Made by a program: the position numbers and the translations under genes. A stretch of 64,000 bases of DNA. Origin: Dactylosporangium fulvum. GTDB taxonomy: Bacteria; Actinomycetota; Actinomycetes; Mycobacteriales; Micromonosporaceae. The DNA lies in assembly GCF_025137375.1 (NCBI RefSeq), contig NZ_CP073720.1, positions 8,456,501-8,520,500 of the forward strand, given 5' to 3'. This document shows, piece by piece, positions 16,718 to 25,740 of the stretch; position 1 is the stretch's first letter, and each line of letters opens with the position of its first letter. The notes under the pieces are model-generated. The model was not told the DNA's origin. It made no database searches and saw nothing but the letters and a program-made list of their open reading frames with translations.

Positions 16718-17839
16718 TCAGCCGGAGCCGCTCATCACCCGCAGGAAGTCGGCCGCGAACAGGCCCAGGGAGGCGGCCATGCCCAAGCCGGCGATGATCC
16801 AGAACCGGACCACGATGTTGACCTCGCTCCAGCCGGCCAGCTCGAAGTGGTGCTGGAGGGGCACCATGCGGAAGATGCGCTTGCCGGTCGTGCGATAGGA
16901 GCCGATCTGCATGATCCAGGTCACCACGATGATGAAGAACAGCAGGCCCATCAGCGGCAGCAGCAGAATCGTCTTCGTGGCCACCGCCAGGCCGGCGATC
17001 AGCGAGCCCAGGGCCATCGAGCCGGTGTCGCCCATGAAGATCCGCGCGGGCGAGGTGTTCCACCACAGGAAGCCGACCAGGGCGCCCACCGCGGCGCCGG
17101 CGATGAGGGCCATCTCCAACGGGTCGCGCACGTCGTAGCAGTAGCCGGCCGTGTACGACTCGTCGGCGCACCAGTGGCGGTACTGCCAGAAGGCGATCGC
17201 CATGTAGCTGCCGATGACCAGGATCGAGGTGCCCGTCGCGAGACCGTCGAGGCCGTCGGTCAGGTTCACCGCGTTCGACATCGACATGACGACGAACACG
17301 AAGAAGATGACCGCGCCGATCTTGGTGATGTTGAACCAGTCGATGTCGTGCACCCACGACAGCTTCGGACTGGCCACCGTCGTGACGACCTGCCGGCCGG
17401 TCTGCGTCGCCGGCACGTACAGCGCGATGGCCCCGAAGATCGCGCCGATCAGCGCCTGGCCGATGAGCTTGCCGCGCTTGTTGAGCCCGTCGCTGTTGCG
17501 CTTGGCGACCTTGAGGTAGTCGTCGAGGAAGCCGAGGAGTCCGGTGAAGACGAAGAGGCCGAGCAGCACCACGGCGGTGGCGGTCGGGCCGCTCGGGCGC
17601 AGCTGCTTCTCCGGCAGGGTGGTCAGCGCGATGTGCCCGCCGGTGTAGGCGACGAGCGTGGCGAAGATGAACACCACGCCGCCCATGGTGGGCGTGCCCT
17701 TCTTGCCGAGGTGGGTCTGCGGGCCCTCGGAGCGGATGGGCTGGTCCGCCTTGAGGCGGGTGAAGTACCTGATCGCGATCGGCGTGCCGAACAGCGAGAT
17801 GAGAAATGCCACGAAGGCCGCGACGAAGACGGCCCTCAC
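16718..17839 (-). CDS. mraY: Phospho-MurNAc-pentapeptide translocase MraY
   Basis: 373 residues, about ten TM segments. Transfers phospho-MurNAc-pentapeptide to undecaprenyl phosphate to make lipid I. TPTMGGVVFIFATL, NLTDGLDGLATGTS and FMGDTGSMALGSL are the three Asp-rich family motifs, and PLQHHFE is the C-terminal one. The GTG at 17839 overlaps the murF stop as GTGA. A loop with two Cys (CADESYTAGYCYD) is a lineage feature. Confidence 0.97.
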   Translation of the reverse strand: MRAVFVAAFVAFLISLFGTPIAIRYFTRLKADQPIRSEGPQTHLGKKGTPTMGGVVFIFATLVAYTGGHIALTTLPEKQLRPSGPTATAVVLLGLFVFTGLLGFLDDYLKVAKRNSDGLNKRGKLIGQALIGAIFGAIALYVPATQTGRQVVTTVASPKLSWVHDIDWFNITKIGAVIFFVFVVMSMSNAVNLTDGLDGLATGTSILVIGSYMAIAFWQYRHWCADESYTAGYCYDVRDPLEMALIAGAAVGALVGFLWWNTSPARIFMGDTGSMALGSLIAGLAVATKTILLLPLMGLLFFIIVVTWIMQIGSYRTTGKRIFRMVPLQHHFELAGWSEVNIVVRFWIIAGLGMAASLGLFAADFLRVMSGSG

Positions 17840-19242
17840 TTGGCGGACACCCCGCCCGGCTCATTGTGGGAACGCAGGGCGTCGGCGACGTCCCAGGTCC
17901 GGTACCGCGATCCCTTGACGAGGACCACGTCGCGAGGAAGCAGCGAGCCACGCAGCAGCGCGACGGCGGCCTCCTGATCGGTCACGAGCACCGAGTCTCC
18001 TCCCCAACTCGCCACGGCGGCCGCCCCGTCCAGGATCGGCGCGGCCTGCTCGCCCACGGCGATGAGGCGGTCGACGCCGAGTTCCGCGGCGAGGCGACCG
18101 ACCTCCTCATGGCCGGCTCGCTCGTACTCGCCCAGCTCCGCCATGGAGCCGAGCACTGCGATCTTGCGCCGCCCGCCGGCCACCGCGGCGAGCGCGTGCA
18201 GCGCCGCCGCCATGGACGCCGGGTTGGCGTTGTACGAGTCGTCGATGACCGTGACATCGTCGGCACGGTCGAAGACATCCATCCTTCGGGTCGACAAGCC
18301 CTCGCGGTCACCGAGGGCGGCGACGATCGCGGCCGGTTCCACCCCGGCGTGCGACGCCACGGCGGCGGCGAGGAGCGCGTTGCCGACCTGGTGCCGTCCC
18401 GCGGTCGCCAGCCGGACCGGAACCGGCGAGGCGCCCGGGACGTGGAGCGTGAAGCCGAACCGGCCGCGCTCCAGCGCGACCACGTCGGTGCCGCGTATCT
18501 CGGCGGCCTCCGACTCGCCCGCCAGCACCACGCGGGCGGACGTCCGGGCGGCCATCGCGCGCACCCGGTCGTCGTCGGCGTTGAGGACCGCGAGTCCGGC
18601 CGGCTCGAGCGCCTCGACCAGCTCGCCCTTCGCCAGCGCGATGCCCTCGACGGAGCCGAACTCGGCGAGGTGCGAGTTGCCGACGTTGGTCACGACGGAG
18701 ACGTCGGGCCGGGCGATGCCGCAGAGGTACCGCAGATGCCCGACCCCGCGCGAGCCCATCTCCAGCACCAGGAAACGGGTCTCCGCGGTGATCTTGAGGA
18801 CCGTGTACGGCGTGCCGAGCTCGTTGTTCTCGGAGCCGGTCGTGGCGACCGTGGGCGCCTGGACCGCCAGCAGCTTGGCGATGAGGTCCTTGGTGCTGGT
18901 CTTGCCGGAGGAGCCGGTGATCGCGACGATGGTGAGCTCCGGCAGCCGCTCCAGCACGGCGTGTGCGAGCAGGCCCAGCGCGTGCCGGGGGTCCTCGACC
19001 ACGATCGTCGGCACGTCGGGGACGGGCCGGCTGCCCAGGACGCCGACGGCGCCGTCGGTGACGGCCTTGGCGGCGAAGTCGTGGGCGTCGACCTTCTCGC
19101 CGACGAACGCGACGAACAGTCCGCCGGGCCTGACCTTGCGGGAGTCGTACTCGACCGGGCCGTCGACCACCGGTGAGCCGTCGGAGCCGTGCAGCGCGCC
19201 GCCGGTGATCGACGCGATGTCCGCCAACGTCAGAGGGATCAC
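17836..19242 (-). CDS. murF: UDP-MurNAc-tripeptide-D-Ala-D-Ala ligase
   Basis: 468 residues. Adds D-Ala-D-Ala to the tripeptide. The P-loop ITGSSGKTSTKDL, EMGSRGVGHLRYL, TNVGNSHLAEFGS and DDSYNANPASM are the MurF hallmarks. The GTG at 19242 overlaps the murE stop as GTGA; longer reads of the frame run into the antisense shadow of murE and were discarded. The 3' end overlaps mraY by 4 bp. Confidence 0.97.
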   Translation of the reverse strand: MIPLTLADIASITGGALHGSDGSPVVDGPVEYDSRKVRPGGLFVAFVGEKVDAHDFAAKAVTDGAVGVLGSRPVPDVPTIVVEDPRHALGLLAHAVLERLPELTIVAITGSSGKTSTKDLIAKLLAVQAPTVATTGSENNELGTPYTVLKITAETRFLVLEMGSRGVGHLRYLCGIARPDVSVVTNVGNSHLAEFGSVEGIALAKGELVEALEPAGLAVLNADDDRVRAMAARTSARVVLAGESEAAEIRGTDVVALERGRFGFTLHVPGASPVPVRLATAGRHQVGNALLAAAVASHAGVEPAAIVAALGDREGLSTRRMDVFDRADDVTVIDDSYNANPASMAAALHALAAVAGGRRKIAVLGSMAELGEYERAGHEEVGRLAAELGVDRLIAVGEQAAPILDGAAAVASWGGDSVLVTDQEAAVALLRGSLLPRDVVLVKGSRYRTWDVADALRSHNEPGGVSAK

Positions 19243-20738
19243 GAGGCCGCCGCCGTCCGGAGTGCGGCCGCCAGCTCGACCCGGTCGTCGAACGGCAGGA
19301 CCTCGCCGTTGACCTCCTGGCCGCGCTCGTGCCCCTTGCCCAGCAGGGTCACCACGTCGCCGGGCTTGGCCTGCTCGACGGCGTAGGCGATGGCGGCCCG
19401 ACGCCCGTCGACCTCGACGACCGTGGCGGTGCCCTCGTGGGTCCCGGCGAGGATCTCGGCGCGGATCGCGGCCGGGTCCTCGGTGCGCGGGTTGTCGTCG
19501 GTGACGACGACCAGGTCGGCACCCTGGGCGGCGGCCCGGCCCATCAGCGGGCGCTTGCCGCGGTCGCGGTCCCCGCCGGCGCCGACGACGCAGATGACCC
19601 GCCCTCCGCGCGCGGCGGCGAGGGTGCGCAGGGCGGCGAGCACCTCGACCATGGCGTCGGGCTTGTGCGCGTAGTCGACGACCCCGACGACGTCGCCCGG
19701 CGCGTCGACCCGCTCCATCCGCCCCGGCGAGCCGGGCGCGGCGGCCACGGCCGGGGCCGCGACCTCCAGCTCCACGCCGACGGCGACGAGAGAGGCGATG
19801 GCGAGCAGGGCGTTGGCGACGTTGTGCCGGCCGGGCAGCTGGACGCCGGAGCGCACCGAGCGCCCCTGGTGGAGCACCGTGAACGACTGGGTGTAGCCGT
19901 CGACGGCGAAGTCGGTCGCCCGGAAGTCGGCCCCTTCGGTGCCGGCCGCCGAATACGTCCACGTGTCGGGCTTGCGCAGCTTCATGACGTTGGCGTCGTC
20001 GAGGTTGAGGATCTCGATCGCGGCCCGGCCGTCGAAAAGCCGTGCCTTGGCCGCGTAGTAGGCGTCCACGTCCGGGTGGAAGTCGAGGTGGTCCAGGCCG
20101 AAGTTGGTGTAGCCGGCGGCGGCGAACCGCACCCCGCCGACCCGGCCGAGCTCCAGCGCGTGGCTGGACACCTCCATCACCATCGACCGCACGCCGTGCT
20201 CCAGCGCCGTGGCGAACAGCGCGTGCAGGTCCGTCGCCTCGGGTGTGGTGCGGGCGCTCTCGACGACCAGGTCGCCCAGCCGGGTCTCGACGGTGCCGAT
20301 GAGCCCGGTGACGTGCCCGGCGGCCCGCAGACCGGCCTCGACGAGATACGTGGTGGAGGTCTTGCCCGCTGTCCCGGTGATGCCGACGGTGGTCAGGCGG
20401 CGGCTCGGCTCGCCGTACACTTTCGAGGCGATGTCCCCGAGCGCGGCCCGTGGGTCGTCGACCACGACGGCGGGCAGGCCCTGCGCCCTGGCGGCACCGG
20501 CGCTGTCGGTGAGCACCGCCACCGCCCCGTTGGCCACCGCCTCCGGGATGAACTGTGCGCCGTGGACGCGCGCACCGGGCAGCGCGGCATAAAGATCACC
20601 CTGGCGAACCGAAGAGCTACTGTGCGTCACTCCGGTGACAGCGACATCGCCCACGCCCCCCAGCTCGGCGATGAGCACGGGGCGGACATTCCTCGGACGG
20701 GGATAGCCGGGCACGGGGTCAGACCCTACCCGCCCCAC
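19239..20738 (-). CDS. murE: UDP-MurNAc-L-Ala-D-Glu:meso-diaminopimelate ligase
   Basis: 499 residues. The P-loop GITGTAGKTSTTYLVEAG and the motif DNPRTEDP, which selects meso-diaminopimelate over L-Lys, are both present, so the cell wall is of the DAP type. LLGKGHERGQEV closes the C-terminal domain. The ATG at 20738 lies 21 bp after the ftsI stop. Complete and of normal length. Confidence 0.97.
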   Translation of the reverse strand: MGRVGSDPVPGYPRPRNVRPVLIAELGGVGDVAVTGVTHSSSSVRQGDLYAALPGARVHGAQFIPEAVANGAVAVLTDSAGAARAQGLPAVVVDDPRAALGDIASKVYGEPSRRLTTVGITGTAGKTSTTYLVEAGLRAAGHVTGLIGTVETRLGDLVVESARTTPEATDLHALFATALEHGVRSMVMEVSSHALELGRVGGVRFAAAGYTNFGLDHLDFHPDVDAYYAAKARLFDGRAAIEILNLDDANVMKLRKPDTWTYSAAGTEGADFRATDFAVDGYTQSFTVLHQGRSVRSGVQLPGRHNVANALLAIASLVAVGVELEVAAPAVAAAPGSPGRMERVDAPGDVVGVVDYAHKPDAMVEVLAALRTLAAARGGRVICVVGAGGDRDRGKRPLMGRAAAQGADLVVVTDDNPRTEDPAAIRAEILAGTHEGTATVVEVDGRRAAIAYAVEQAKPGDVVTLLGKGHERGQEVNGEVLPFDDRVELAAALRTAAAS

Positions 20739-20759
20739 CGCTGGACGCCAGACCCGGTG

Positions 20760-23090
20760 TCACGGGTAGATCGTCAACTTCGGAGCCTGGGTGCCGGTGG
20801 GCACGACACCGAAGTTGCTCAAGGTGACCGCCATCATCTCCTTGAACACCGGCGCCGCCACCGAGCCACCACCGCCGCCGGGCACGTGGGCGTTCACCGC
20901 CACGATGTACCGCGGCGCCTCCGCCGGGGCCATGCCGATGAACGACACCACGTCACCGGACGCGTACCCGCCATTCTCCGCCAGCTTCGACGTGCCGGTC
21001 TTGCCCGCGATCCGGTACCCCGGGATCGACGCCTGGCGGCCGGTCGCCTCGTCGAGCGTGGTGACACCTTCCAGCATGACGCGCAGTTCCTGGGCGTGCT
21101 GCGGGTCGAGCACCCGGCGGGTCTGCTGGGCCGGCGGCTTCGTCGCCGAGCCGTCCGGAGTGATGATCTTGCGGACCAGGGTGGGCTGCACCCAGAGGCC
21201 GTCGTTGGCGATCGCGCCGTACGCGGCGGCCATCTGGATCGCCGTCGTGGCGAAGCCGTTGCCGATCGGGATCGAGCCCGGGTCGGAGCCGCTCCACTTC
21301 TCCGGCGGCTGCAGCAGGCCGGCCGACTCGTTGGGCAGGCCGACGCCGGTCCGCTCACCGAGGCCGAACTTCCGCTGGTACTCGAACACCTTGTCCTTGC
21401 CGAGCCGATCGGCGACGGCGATCGTGCCGACGTTCGACGACAGCGCCAGGATGCCCGGGATGGTCATCTGCGTGCCGTTCTTCTGCGGCGGGTGGTCCTT
21501 GTAGCTGACGCCGCCCTTCCTCACCTCGGAGTTGACGGTGACCGTGCTGGAGGGAGTGATGATGCCCTCCTGCAGCGCGGCACCCATGATGATCGCCTTG
21601 TGGATCGAGCCGGGGTCGAAGACCGTCGCCGTGCACTGGTCCTTGAGCTGGCCGGGCGGCGACTTGCCGGGGTCCGCCGCGGCGAACGACGGGTAGCTCG
21701 CCATCGCCATGACCTCCATCGTCCTGGCGTCCAGCACGATGGCCGTGGCGAAACTGGCGTTCAGCGGCTGCATGCGCTCGAAGAGCGTGTTCTGGATCGA
21801 GTACTGCAGGTCGGCGTCGACCGTCAGCTCGACCGAGCTGCCCGGGTGGGCCGGCTTCAGCTCGTCGTACCCCCGCGGCAGCGGCTTGTCCAGGTCGCCC
21901 CCGCCCCGCTCGTACACGTGGAGGCCGTCGATGCCACGCAGTTGGGCGTCGAACTGCTGCTCGATGCCGAGCTGGCCGGACATGTCGCTCTTCCTGGTGA
22001 ACCCGATGATGTTGGACGCCAGGTCGTTGCCGGGGATCTCGCGGCGCTCGTCGCGGGAGACCCGCAGCGCGCCGACGCCGAGCGCCTTGATGCGGTCGCC
22101 GTCGGCGACGTCGATCTGGTGCACGAGATACTCGAAGCGCACGTTGGTCTTGCCGTCCGCGGCTTTGTGCGGCGTCATCTTGCGGACCAGGTCGGAGCGC
22201 AGGACGCCGTACTTGGCGAGGATCGTGAACAGCTTGTCGGCGAGTTCCTCGGGATCCTTGACGGCCATCGGGTCCGCGGCGACGAACCGGGTCTCGACCG
22301 AGTGCACGAGGATCTTGCCGTTGCGGTCCAGGATCGCGCCGCGCGACGCGGGCAGCACCTCTTTGACGAGGCGGTCCTTGAGTCCCGCGGCGGCGTAGGC
22401 GCTGGCGTCGGTCAGTTGCAACTGGATCAGCCGCACCCCGATCGCGCCGAACATCAGCAGCGCGAGCACGGTGGCCAGGCGCAGCCGGCGGCGCGGCTCG
22501 GCGAGCTTCGGCAGCTTGGGCCGCCGGGCCAGCCGCGGGACCTTGACCCGGCTCCGCTTGCGGGGCTTCCGGACGGGCGTGGTTCCCCGGGTCGCTGTCC
22601 GTTTCGCCGCGGCGGTACGGGCCGTGCCACCCTTCACGGGCGTGGCGGCGACGGTCCGCTCGGCCGTCCTCGTGGTCCGGCGCTGCGCCGTCTTCTGGGG
22701 TGCCGCCTTCTGGGGTGTCGCCTGCTGCGGGTTCGCCTGGCGTGCGGTCTTCTGCGGGTTCGTCCGGCGCGGCTGGCCCGAACGGCCGCCCTGGAGGACC
22801 TCCAGCGCCGGGCGGAAGGGGTCGCCGCGGCCGCCGGCCTCCACCGACGCGTCGCGGACCGACCGGCCCCGCGGTGTGAACCGCCGGGCCTCGGACATGG
22901 TGCCGCGCACCGGCGGCTCGCCCGTGCCGCCGCCGCTGCGGTTCCTTTCGCCCCCCGTGCGGGAACGGGCGGTCGCGCCGGCACCCCCCGCGCCCGCGCG
23001 ACCGCCCGTCCTCTGACGCCCGTCCACTCCACGATCGGCCGCGTCCCGGCGTTCCGTGCTGCTCCGCCGATCAGGAGTGTCGCCCGCCAT
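20760..23090 (-). CDS. ftsI: Septal class B penicillin-binding protein FtsI (PBP3)
   Basis: 776 residues, longer than the usual 550-650. The first 200 residues are disordered and carry Pro/Gln/Lys/Thr repeats (NPQKTARQANPQQATPQK) and a very basic patch before the single TM at about 205-222. The PBP dimerisation domain follows, then the transpeptidase with SxxK as PGSIHK, SxN as SSN and KTG as KTGTSKL. It crosslinks septal peptidoglycan with FtsW. GVH-like IHK after the active Ser is a little unusual. An internal ATG at 22898 is an alternative start. Confidence 0.95.
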   Translation of the reverse strand: MAGDTPDRRSSTERRDAADRGVDGRQRTGGRAGAGGAGATARSRTGGERNRSGGGTGEPPVRGTMSEARRFTPRGRSVRDASVEAGGRGDPFRPALEVLQGGRSGQPRRTNPQKTARQANPQQATPQKAAPQKTAQRRTTRTAERTVAATPVKGGTARTAAAKRTATRGTTPVRKPRKRSRVKVPRLARRPKLPKLAEPRRRLRLATVLALLMFGAIGVRLIQLQLTDASAYAAAGLKDRLVKEVLPASRGAILDRNGKILVHSVETRFVAADPMAVKDPEELADKLFTILAKYGVLRSDLVRKMTPHKAADGKTNVRFEYLVHQIDVADGDRIKALGVGALRVSRDERREIPGNDLASNIIGFTRKSDMSGQLGIEQQFDAQLRGIDGLHVYERGGGDLDKPLPRGYDELKPAHPGSSVELTVDADLQYSIQNTLFERMQPLNASFATAIVLDARTMEVMAMASYPSFAAADPGKSPPGQLKDQCTATVFDPGSIHKAIIMGAALQEGIITPSSTVTVNSEVRKGGVSYKDHPPQKNGTQMTIPGILALSSNVGTIAVADRLGKDKVFEYQRKFGLGERTGVGLPNESAGLLQPPEKWSGSDPGSIPIGNGFATTAIQMAAAYGAIANDGLWVQPTLVRKIITPDGSATKPPAQQTRRVLDPQHAQELRVMLEGVTTLDEATGRQASIPGYRIAGKTGTSKLAENGGYASGDVVSFIGMAPAEAPRYIVAVNAHVPGGGGGSVAAPVFKEMMAVTLSNFGVVPTGTQAPKLTIYP

Positions 23091-23140
23091 CGTCCTGAAC
23101 TTCCCGTCGTCTGTCCACTATGGACTTGGAAACCGCCTGA

Positions 23141-23662
23141 CTACTTGCCCGGACCGGGCATCTCCAACTTGGTGCCGTCGGGCAGCAGCAGGAAGGCCGG
23201 GGTGCGCGAGGGCACCAGACCCAGCTGCTTCGCCCGCGACGCGAGGGTCACCGGCGACTCCTTGTTGGCCAGGTCGCTGCGCAGCCGCTGCTCGTCCTGG
23301 TCGAGGCTGGACTGCTTGGTCTTCAACGCGTCGAGCTTGAAGGCGTTCTCGGCGATCCTGGTGTTGAGCACCAGGATGCCGATGACGCCGGCGAGCACCA
23401 GCACCAGCACGAGCGCCACGAAGGGCGCCCGCGGCGCACTGACCGGCGCCGGCGGCGCCACCCGCAACCGGGTGGACGTCTTCTTGGCGGGCGTGCCGAC
23501 CGGCGTCGTGGTCTCGCGCGCCGGCTGAAGCGCCGTCGCGCCGTCGGTCAGGTTGTTCTGGAGCCTCGGCTCAGCCGCACGCGCCGTGGTCCGGCCCCCC
23601 GACCGCGGTGCTGCCTGCTGAGTGCTGCGCTGCCGGTCGGCCGGCAGTGTCGTCACGTTCAT
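23141..23662 (-). CDS. FtsL-like septum protein
   Basis: 173 residues with a long polar cytosolic tail, one TM segment at about 81-100 and a short coiled coil (LDALKTKQSSLDQDEQRLRSD) followed by a conserved VTLASRAKQLGLVPS motif, as in FtsL/FtsB-type division proteins. It lies between rsmH and ftsI, the ftsL position. The ATG at 23662 overlaps the rsmH stop as TGATG with GGGAGG 4 nt upstream; the GTG one codon earlier is less likely. Confidence 0.85.
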   Translation of the reverse strand: MNVTTLPADRQRSTQQAAPRSGGRTTARAAEPRLQNNLTDGATALQPARETTTPVGTPAKKTSTRLRVAPPAPVSAPRAPFVALVLVLVLAGVIGILVLNTRIAENAFKLDALKTKQSSLDQDEQRLRSDLANKESPVTLASRAKQLGLVPSRTPAFLLLPDGTKLEMPGPGK

Positions 23663-24633
23663 CACACCTCCCCCAATGTGTCTGTCCTGTTCGGACGGTC
23701 CTGTCGCGCCACGGCGCGGAGTCGCACGGACGCCGCCCGCGGGTTGGCCGCGATTTCGGCCGCGTCGGGAAGCTCGGCCCCCCGGGTGAGCGCCCGCAGC
23801 TCGGGTTCACTGCCGGGCGGCTCGAACGGCAACTCGACCGGCACGGTCGAGCGGGTCCGCTCGGCGATCGCCTGCTTGACCAGGCGGTCCTCGAGCGACT
23901 GGTACGACATCACCACCAGACGCCCGCCCGGCTTCAGCGCGTCGAGCGCCGCCGGAACGGCCCGCCCGAGGGCGGCGAGCTCGCCGTTGACCTCGATGCG
24001 GAGCGCCTGGAACGTGCGCTTGGCCGGGTGACCGCCGGTCCGTCGTGCCGGTGCGGGGATGGCCTCGCGGACAAGCTCGGCAAGGCGGGCCGAACTCGTG
24101 AGCGGGGCCTTGGCCCGTTCCCGGACGACGAACTGGGCGATACGGGAGGCGAACTTCTCCTCTCCGTACACCCGGAGGACCCGGGCCAGGTCACCATGGC
24201 TGTAGGTGTTGACCACCTCGGCCGCGGTGATGCCGCGGGTCTGGTCCATGCGCATGTCCAGCGGTGCGTCCTGGGCGTAGGCGAACCCGCGGGTGGCGTC
24301 GTCCAACTGCATCGACGAGACGCCCAGGTCGAACAGGCCCCCGTCGATCTGCTCGCCGTCCAGCACCTCGGGCAGCTCGTCGTAAACGGCGTGCACAAGG
24401 CGGATCCGGTCGGCGAACGGCGCCAACCGCTGACCCGCAAGGCCCAGCGCCTGCGGGTCACGGTCCAGGCCGAGCAGGCGCACCTGCGGGTGCGCGCGCA
24501 GCACGGCCTCGGCGTGACCTCCGAGGCCGAGCGTGGCGTCGAGGTACAACGCGCCCGGCCGGGCCAGCGCTGGGGAGAGCAGCTCGAGGCAGCGCTCGAG
24601 CAGCACGGGAACATGAATGTCCCGCTCCCCCAT
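23662..24633 (-). CDS. rsmH: 16S rRNA (cytosine-1402 N4) methyltransferase
   Basis: 323 residues. N-terminal HVPVLLERCLELL, the SAM site DATLGLGGHAEAVL, GGLFDLGVSSMQLD and the C-terminal PGGRLVVMSYQSLEDRLVK are diagnostic of RsmH (MraW), which methylates C1402 of 16S rRNA. The ATG at 24633 has GGGGG upstream and gives the normal N-terminus; a longer frame adds 31 residues without family similarity. Position just after mraZ is canonical. Confidence 0.96.
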   Translation of the reverse strand: MGERDIHVPVLLERCLELLSPALARPGALYLDATLGLGGHAEAVLRAHPQVRLLGLDRDPQALGLAGQRLAPFADRIRLVHAVYDELPEVLDGEQIDGGLFDLGVSSMQLDDATRGFAYAQDAPLDMRMDQTRGITAAEVVNTYSHGDLARVLRVYGEEKFASRIAQFVVRERAKAPLTSSARLAELVREAIPAPARRTGGHPAKRTFQALRIEVNGELAALGRAVPAALDALKPGGRLVVMSYQSLEDRLVKQAIAERTRSTVPVELPFEPPGSEPELRALTRGAELPDAAEIAANPRAASVRLRAVARQDRPNRTDTLGEV

Positions 24634-24863
24634 CGTCGACCCCCTACCGCGGCGGGTTCGCGGCCCGCCGATACTGCTGATCCTGCATGCCCAGCGCGCT
24701 CGTTCCTCAATCCCGATCACGCGCACAGGTGCGGTAGTGCACGAGCGCCGTACCGCCAGCTCCCCATCCGCTCACTCCGCCCTGGCGCCGGGGAAGTGGC
24801 GTCAGGACATTGGAGCGGCTGGAGAACTCGCGGTACGGCGATCTCGGTGTCTGCAGATGGACC

Positions 24864-25295
24864 TCACAGCCCGCCCGGCAGCACCCCCTCCTCGATTCCA
24901 GCGAAGTCCTCTTCGCTTTCGGCGAGGTAGGTGTCCCACGACTGCCGGTCCCAGATCTCCACCCGGGTGCTCGCACCGATCACGACAAGCTCGCGGTCCA
25001 GCCCGGCATACTCGCGGAGATGCTGCGGGATGGTGACCCGACCCTGCCGGTCGGGAACCTCGTCGTGAGCGCTGGCGAAAAACACCCGGCTGTAGGCCCG
25101 GGCGGCTTTGTGGGTCATCGGCTGTGCGTGAAGCTGCTCGGCGATCCGGCCGAACTCGGCGGTCGGGAACACGTAGAGGCAGCGCTCCTGTCCCTTGGTG
25201 ATCACGACACCTCCCGCCAGCTCATCCCGGAACTTGGCCGGCAGGATCAACCGGCCCTTTTCGTCGAGGCGGGGAGTGTGGGTGCCGAGAAACAT
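24864..25295 (-). CDS. mraZ: Transcriptional regulator MraZ
   Basis: 143 residues, two AbrB-like repeats: FLGTHTPRLDEKGRLILPAKF and, after a spacer, DRQGRVTIPQHLREYAGL. MraZ binds tandem G-rich hexamers ahead of the dcw operon as a ring-shaped oligomer and controls it. The ATG at 25295 has AAGGGGTGG upstream. A 230-bp gap, without clear features, separates it from rsmH. Boxes that fit its expected site lie 70-96 bp upstream and also beyond, toward murT. Confidence 0.96.
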   Translation of the reverse strand: MFLGTHTPRLDEKGRLILPAKFRDELAGGVVITKGQERCLYVFPTAEFGRIAEQLHAQPMTHKAARAYSRVFFASAHDEVPDRQGRVTIPQHLREYAGLDRELVVIGASTRVEIWDRQSWDTYLAESEEDFAGIEEGVLPGGL

Positions 25296-25365
25296 CGACA
25301 ACCACCCCTTCCCACCGCAAGCGGTCCCCCCGGGGCCGGCCGAGCCCCCCGGCTCCGCCATCGCG

Positions 25366-25391
25366 CTCCACTGTACTCCACTTCCCTCCAC
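25366..25391 (-). promoter_or_regulatory. MraZ-type operator, three boxes facing mraZ
   Basis: On the minus strand three exact GTGGAG hexamers start every 10 bp (25391, 25381, 25371) and are separated by GGAA and TACA. Direct G-rich hexamers in helical phase are the known MraZ site pattern. They lie 70-96 bp ahead of the mraZ ATG, consistent with autoregulation. Confidence 0.75.
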
Positions 25392-25453
25392 CGTCAACGG
25401 AAAACCGCCCGACGCGACACCGGGGTCCGTGAAGAATTCCCACGTCAAACAGG

Positions 25454-25479
25454 GTGAGGCCGGGTGGAGGACGGTGGAG
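25454..25479 (+). promoter_or_regulatory. MraZ-type boxes, plus strand, cluster 2
   Basis: GTGGAG at 25464 and 25474 on the plus strand, with a weaker GTGAGG in phase at 25454. Same hexamer and same 10-bp step as the mraZ operator but in opposite orientation, about 265 bp ahead of murT. Confidence 0.6.
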
Positions 25480-25589
25480 CTGACCGTTCCGCCGATGGGT
25501 GATTCCAGCGGTTCGGTCAGGCCGCAAATCGGGCGAAACACCCCACGAGGGCCGACTTCGCCGAGGTCGTCCACTCGCGCCGCGCCGCG

Positions 25590-25638
25590 GTGGAGGAAAG
25601 TGGAGCAATTCCGGGCTCGACGGTGGGGTCAAGTGGGG
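25590..25638 (+). promoter_or_regulatory. MraZ-type boxes, plus strand, cluster 3
   Basis: GTGGAG at 25590 and 25600, then GTGGGG at 25623 and 25633, each pair 10 bp apart. They lie 100-150 bp before the murT ATG and point toward it, which suggests that MraZ may also control murT-gatD. Confidence 0.6.
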
Positions 25639-25740
25639 GGCTCCCCGGGACTGCCGCGGGAGCGCTCGGGAGGGTCGGCTGATTGGGAGTGTCGCGGCGG
25701 CCGGGTAGGGTCAGCGCATCCCGAACACCGTGGAAGCGAG

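Noticed and set aside
19329..23528. A 1399-codon open frame on the plus strand
   Set aside because: It is antisense to murE and ftsI, whose motifs are complete; its product is Arg/Gly/Asp-rich low complexity, as expected from high-GC antisense frames.
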